In this document: positions 45,154-47,294 of the stretch, one piece after another
How the letters are laid out: each line of letters opens with the position of its first letter
Numbering within the stretch: the first letter of the stretch is position 1
Virus record (IMG/VR): IMGVR_UViG_3300018476_000002
Coordinates: 1 to 47,294 of that record
Length of the DNA: 47,294 nucleotides
Strand: one strand, 5' to 3'
Origin: a virus
Program-made: the position numbers and the translations under genes
The notes under the pieces: model-generated
What the model was told of the DNA's origin: nothing
Databases searched by the model: none
What the model saw: only the letters and a program-made list of their open reading frames with translations

Positions 45154-45157
45154 GGGG

Positions 45158-45189
45158 ATAGGTCTACCCTATATCCGCGCGGCGTGCAA
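45158..45189 (-). promoter_or_regulatory. Repressor-gene promoter with operator 1
   Basis: On the minus strand: TTGCAC (45189-45184), a 17-bp spacer, TAGACC (45166-45161), then TATCCCC and ATG 45153. The perfect inverted repeat ATAGG-GTAGA-CCTAT (45172-45158) covers the -10 box. The promoter lies in the 3' end of the upstream gene and could be active in lysogens. Confidence 0.7.
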
Positions 45190-45592
45190 GGGCTTCGAGG
45201 TGAGCCTTCGTGTTGACGTACCGCCGGATCGCCCGTGCCTTCTCCGGCATCGGCTCGTCGATCAGGTCGCGTGTCTTGCGGTGTGCGTTCACCTTGACCG
45301 TCTGCGGAGCCGTCGACTCATCATGCGGCCCGTAGTCGTGCTGATGCCGGCGAGCCTGCGGGAGCGCCGGTGCTGGCGGCTTGTAGCCCGGCGAGCGCGG
45401 CCCGACCGCCTTGCCGTTGAGTGCCCGGCCGAGACGCGACGTCGTCTCCCGCACCCGGAACATGTCGATATCGGACTCCTCGTAGAACCACTCGCCCCGC
45501 TTGTCCATCCTCATCGGATGAACACCGGCCGCGCGCGCCGCGTTGACGGCCGAGACGAGAGCCCGCCCTGGCGCGGAGGTCGTTCCCGACAT
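45164..45592 (-). CDS. Putative DNA-binding protein, excisionase-like HTH
   Basis: 142 aa from ATG 45592 (weak AAGG); ATG 45532 or 45526 would avoid the 82-nt overlap with the upstream gene. ALVSAVNAARAAGVHPMRMD and KRGEWFYEESDIDMFRVR follow the 'VSVAEAARxxGVHPxTVxR-wing' pattern of MerR/excisionase-type domains. The rest is basic (QARRHQHDYGPHDES, EKARAIRRYVNTKAHLEALA). The neighbourhood of integrase and repressor makes a directionality factor plausible. Evidence is by pattern only. Confidence 0.5.
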   Translation of the reverse strand: MSGTTSAPGRALVSAVNAARAAGVHPMRMDKRGEWFYEESDIDMFRVRETTSRLGRALNGKAVGPRSPGYKPPAPALPQARRHQHDYGPHDESTAPQTVKVNAHRKTRDLIDEPMPEKARAIRRYVNTKAHLEALARRADIG

Positions 45593-45699
45593 GCCGCGTG
45601 CGCCTTGAGGAAGGCGCTGTGCTCCCGCTGGGCTGCGGGCGCCCAGTCGTTCGACACGGTGAGCCTCGCGCCGCATGAGCATGTCGTGTCGATGGTCAC
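45511..45699 (-). CDS. Small protein with CxCG motif
   Basis: 62 aa from GTG 45699 (GTGA overlap with the methyltransferase). MTIDTTCSCGARLTVSNDWA and REHSAFLKAHAACRE give a Cys/Cys...His...Cys set as in small actinophage zinc-binding proteins. The last 23 residues are basic and overlap the next gene by 82 nt, which is unusual here. One of the two starts may be wrong. Confidence 0.5.
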   Translation of the reverse strand: MTIDTTCSCGARLTVSNDWAPAAQREHSAFLKAHAACRERPPRQGGLSSRPSTRRARPVFIR

Positions 45700-46247
45700 C
45701 GGGTCACCGCCGCTGCGACCGCGCCCGACCCGCTGAATAGATCGTCGACGACATCTTCTTCCGGGCTATAGCAGAGCGCGTCTAGCACCCACCGTGTCCA
45801 CTCTGGAGGCTTGGCTCCCTTGAAGCCAATGCGCGGCGCATTGGCTGTGAGGACGTCGCTGATCGCGCCGCGCCCGCCGCGGTTTGATCGTCTCCCCGTG
45901 GCGGGGTAGAGGATCACCGGTTCCCACATCGACCGCAAGCGATGAGCGCCGGGTTGGGCATTGGGCTTCACCCACGCCATAATTCGACAGGCGGCCGGCA
46001 GAGCGCCATACGCGGCCAGCCCGTCAGGTGACGTGGCAATAGCCCAGCCGTCGTACTCATCGGCAAGACGTTCGAGAAGAAGTCGATGCTCGGCCGGGTC
46101 GTCCCAATGGTGCGCCTCCGGGTGAAAGTCGGCCACCACGTCCTTACGGGATCGCTGTCCATCCCCGTACCAACGGGAGGCGCGATTCTTTCGACCCCCA
46201 GATCCGACGAACGGCGGGTACGGCGGGTCGGCGATGGCGAGCCTCAT
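45696..46247 (-). CDS. DNA methyltransferase, DPPY type
   Basis: 183 aa. Motif IV, ADPPYPPFVGSGG (6-18), is at the N-terminus. ACRIMAWVKPNAQPGAHRLR and MWEPVILYPA are the core strands, and the AdoMet motif I, VDDLFSGSGAVAAAV, ends the protein, so the order is IV then I as in beta-class enzymes. Shorter than most, with no target-recognition domain seen. It likely methylates A-N6 or C-N4. Its 3' end repeats 19 bases of the integrase 3' end. Confidence 0.82.
   Translation of the reverse strand: MRLAIADPPYPPFVGSGGRKNRASRWYGDGQRSRKDVVADFHPEAHHWDDPAEHRLLLERLADEYDGWAIATSPDGLAAYGALPAACRIMAWVKPNAQPGAHRLRSMWEPVILYPATGRRSNRGGRGAISDVLTANAPRIGFKGAKPPEWTRWVLDALCYSPEEDVVDDLFSGSGAVAAAVTR
45700..45718. repeat. 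19-bp direct repeat, copy at methyltransferase 3' end
   Basis: CGGGTCACCGCCGCTGCGA is identical to 46248-46266 and encodes the C-terminus AAAVTR in both genes. Confidence 0.85.
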
Positions 46248-47062
46248 CGGGTCACCGCCGCTGCGATCAGGTCGAGCGACTCGTCGGCGAGCTGGGCGTA
46301 CCGCGACGTCGTGTTCAGCGACGCGTGCCCGACGGCCCTGGAGACGCCGAGGAGGTCGCCCGTGGAGGCGAGCGCGACGGTGACGTACCGGTGTCGGAAA
46401 CAGTGGTAGGTGCCCTCGACCCCGGCGGCATGGATGGCCCGATTCATGCGCTTCTGGAAGGTATTCACGTTCGGGGTCGTCGCCGACGCGGTGACGACGT
46501 TCTCGCCGTGGGTGAGCGCCGGCCCGATGAGGTCGAACAGCATCGGCGACAGGCCCACCATCCTCGTCTTCGAGCCCTTGCCGGTGACGCGCATCCGGTT
46601 CGTCTCGAGGTCGATCTCCGGCCAGTTCAGCGCGACCGCTTCCTCGATCCTCGTGCCGCCGTACGCGCCGAGAGCCGAGGCCCGCAGGAGATCCGGCTGC
46701 TCGCGGACGTACTCGAAGACGGCGTCGCACTCGGCGCGGGAGAACGGGCGCGGCAGGCCCGACGGCATCTTCGGCCCCTTGAGCCGGCGCGTCGGGTCGT
46801 CGAGCCGGTGCTCGAACAGGTCGGCCCACTTGTAGAACGACCGCAACAGCGACAGGTCGGCGTTGCGGGTCGCGGGCGACAGGTAGGCCCGCTCGGCGTA
46901 CCAGTCCTCCAGCTCCTCGCGGGTCGCGGTCGCCGCGGTGGCGACGTTGGTGAGGACGCGGCGCCGGGCGGCCAACGTGTTCGCGGGCTCGTTCTGCTGG
47001 ATGCACCAGCGGAGGTAGATCTGGGAGAGCTCGTCCATGCCCTCGAAGGTGATGTCACCCAT
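46244..47062 (-). CDS. Tyrosine recombinase (integrase)
   Basis: 272 aa. N-terminal SAM-like core-binding part (QIYLRWCIQQNEPANTLAAR; LSPATRNADLSLLRSFYKWA). Catalytic set: Arg138 in YGGTRIEEAVAL, Lys162 in VTGKGSKTR, His220-x-x-Arg223 in YHCFRHRYVT, His246 in AVGHASLNTT and nucleophile Tyr255 in SRYAQL. All residues are present, so it should be active. It makes the phage able to lysogenise. No attP core could be matched to a tRNA 3' end by eye. Start overlaps the upstream stop by 8 nt. Confidence 0.95.
   Translation of the reverse strand: MGDITFEGMDELSQIYLRWCIQQNEPANTLAARRRVLTNVATAATATREELEDWYAERAYLSPATRNADLSLLRSFYKWADLFEHRLDDPTRRLKGPKMPSGLPRPFSRAECDAVFEYVREQPDLLRASALGAYGGTRIEEAVALNWPEIDLETNRMRVTGKGSKTRMVGLSPMLFDLIGPALTHGENVVTASATTPNVNTFQKRMNRAIHAAGVEGTYHCFRHRYVTVALASTGDLLGVSRAVGHASLNTTSRYAQLADESLDLIAAAVTR
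46248..46266. repeat. 19-bp direct repeat, copy at integrase 3' end
   Basis: CGGGTCACCGCCGCTGCGA, same as 45700-45718. The 548-bp spacing exactly brackets the methyltransferase gene. Confidence 0.85.
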
Positions 47063-47294
47063 CGACCGGACCGTCGACGACGTTCACGAGGAGGTCGACG
47101 ATCTCCTGAGTGGGTATCGTCATCGCGCCCCGGAGTTGGTAGCCACGGACCCTCTCGAGCGCGTCCACCGAGCGGCCCATGCGGACGTCCTGCTCGTCGA
47201 ATCGCTTCTCGCGCTCGACGTGGTAGTCATCGCGGGCGACCTGTTCGACGACCGCCGCGAGGAGACCCGTCGCAGCGTAGGCGAGCTGCGCCGC
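47055..47294 (-). CDS. Hypothetical protein, C-terminal part of the gene crossing the join
   Basis: The last 38 residues (SVDALERVRGYQLRGAMTIP, then TQEIVDLLVNVVDGPVDG) lie at 47055-47171, and bases 47172-47294 repeat the start of the window. It joins residue 67 of the part at 1-201 without frameshift. The stop TGA overlaps the integrase ATG within ATGGGTGA. Confidence 0.8.
   Translation of the reverse strand, partial: AAQLAYAATGLLAAVVEQVARDDYHVEREKRFDEQDVRMGRSVDALERVRGYQLRGAMTIPTQEIVDLLVNVVDGPVDG
47172..47294. repeat. 123-bp terminal direct repeat, right copy
   Basis: Identical to 1-123. See the left copy; it should be removed once when the genome is circularised. Confidence 0.9.

Noticed and set aside
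45600-47062. attP core that matches a tRNA gene end
   Set aside because: No T-loop-like GGTTCGAATCC sequence was found near the integrase, or elsewhere outside genes. The 19-bp repeat is the only candidate.
1-47294. tRNA genes or CRISPR array
   Set aside because: No cloverleaf signature or regularly spaced repeat units were found by reading both strands. A dedicated search tool would be more sensitive.

Overview
The window is one complete genome of a temperate siphovirus (long non-contractile tail), assembled as a circular contig. The first 123 bases are repeated exactly as the last 123, and a single 105-codon reading frame runs intact across the join, so the unique length is 47,171 bp. High GC content, GTG starts, ATGA/GTGA start-stop overlaps, promoters with the -10 box almost on the start codon (leaderless mRNAs) and the protein families all point to an actinobacterial host. 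The genus cannot be named from sequence alone. No tRNA, CRISPR or insertion sequence was seen.

Layout. (1) About 28.7 kb down to 5.3 kb, leftward: the virion and lysis operon. It holds five small genes, TerS, TerL, portal, MuF-like protein, scaffold, major capsid, head-tail connectors, major tail protein, tail assembly chaperones with a -1 frameshift, a 1147-aa tape measure, baseplate proteins, a membrane/lysis cassette and tail-tip adhesins. (2) 29.5-34.5 kb, rightward: mostly unknown early genes, a cytosine-5 methyltransferase and repeated gene-start elements. (3) 47.1 kb down to 34.5 kb, leftward: integrase, a second DNA methyltransferase, DNA-binding proteins, an Xre-type repressor candidate, RecE-like and RecT-like recombination genes, a replication initiator with a likely origin, an HD phosphohydrolase and three glycosyltransferases. 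(4) 4.1 kb down to 1, and on through the join into integrase, leftward: small genes with an HNH nuclease and a winged-helix protein. (5) 4.2-5.3 kb, rightward: three small genes.

Control. The most informative find is a 15-bp inverted repeat, ATAGS-N5-SCTAT, at five places (4099, 4218, 28965, 29529 and 45158). Each overlaps a recognisable promoter that opens a transcription unit: the leftward early genes, the rightward 4.2-kb genes, the structural operon, the rightward 29.5-kb genes, and the Xre gene itself. The simplest model is that the 76-aa Xre protein is the immunity repressor, controls its own gene and silences four lytic units. This is inference from motif and position.

Other points for follow-up: a probable origin beside the initiator gene (five G-runs that could form a quadruplex, AT-rich repeats and a perfect DnaA box), a canonical CCCAAAA slippery site in the tail chaperone genes, a 17-bp T-rich repeat family, and a modification set of three glycosyltransferases and two DNA methyltransferases.
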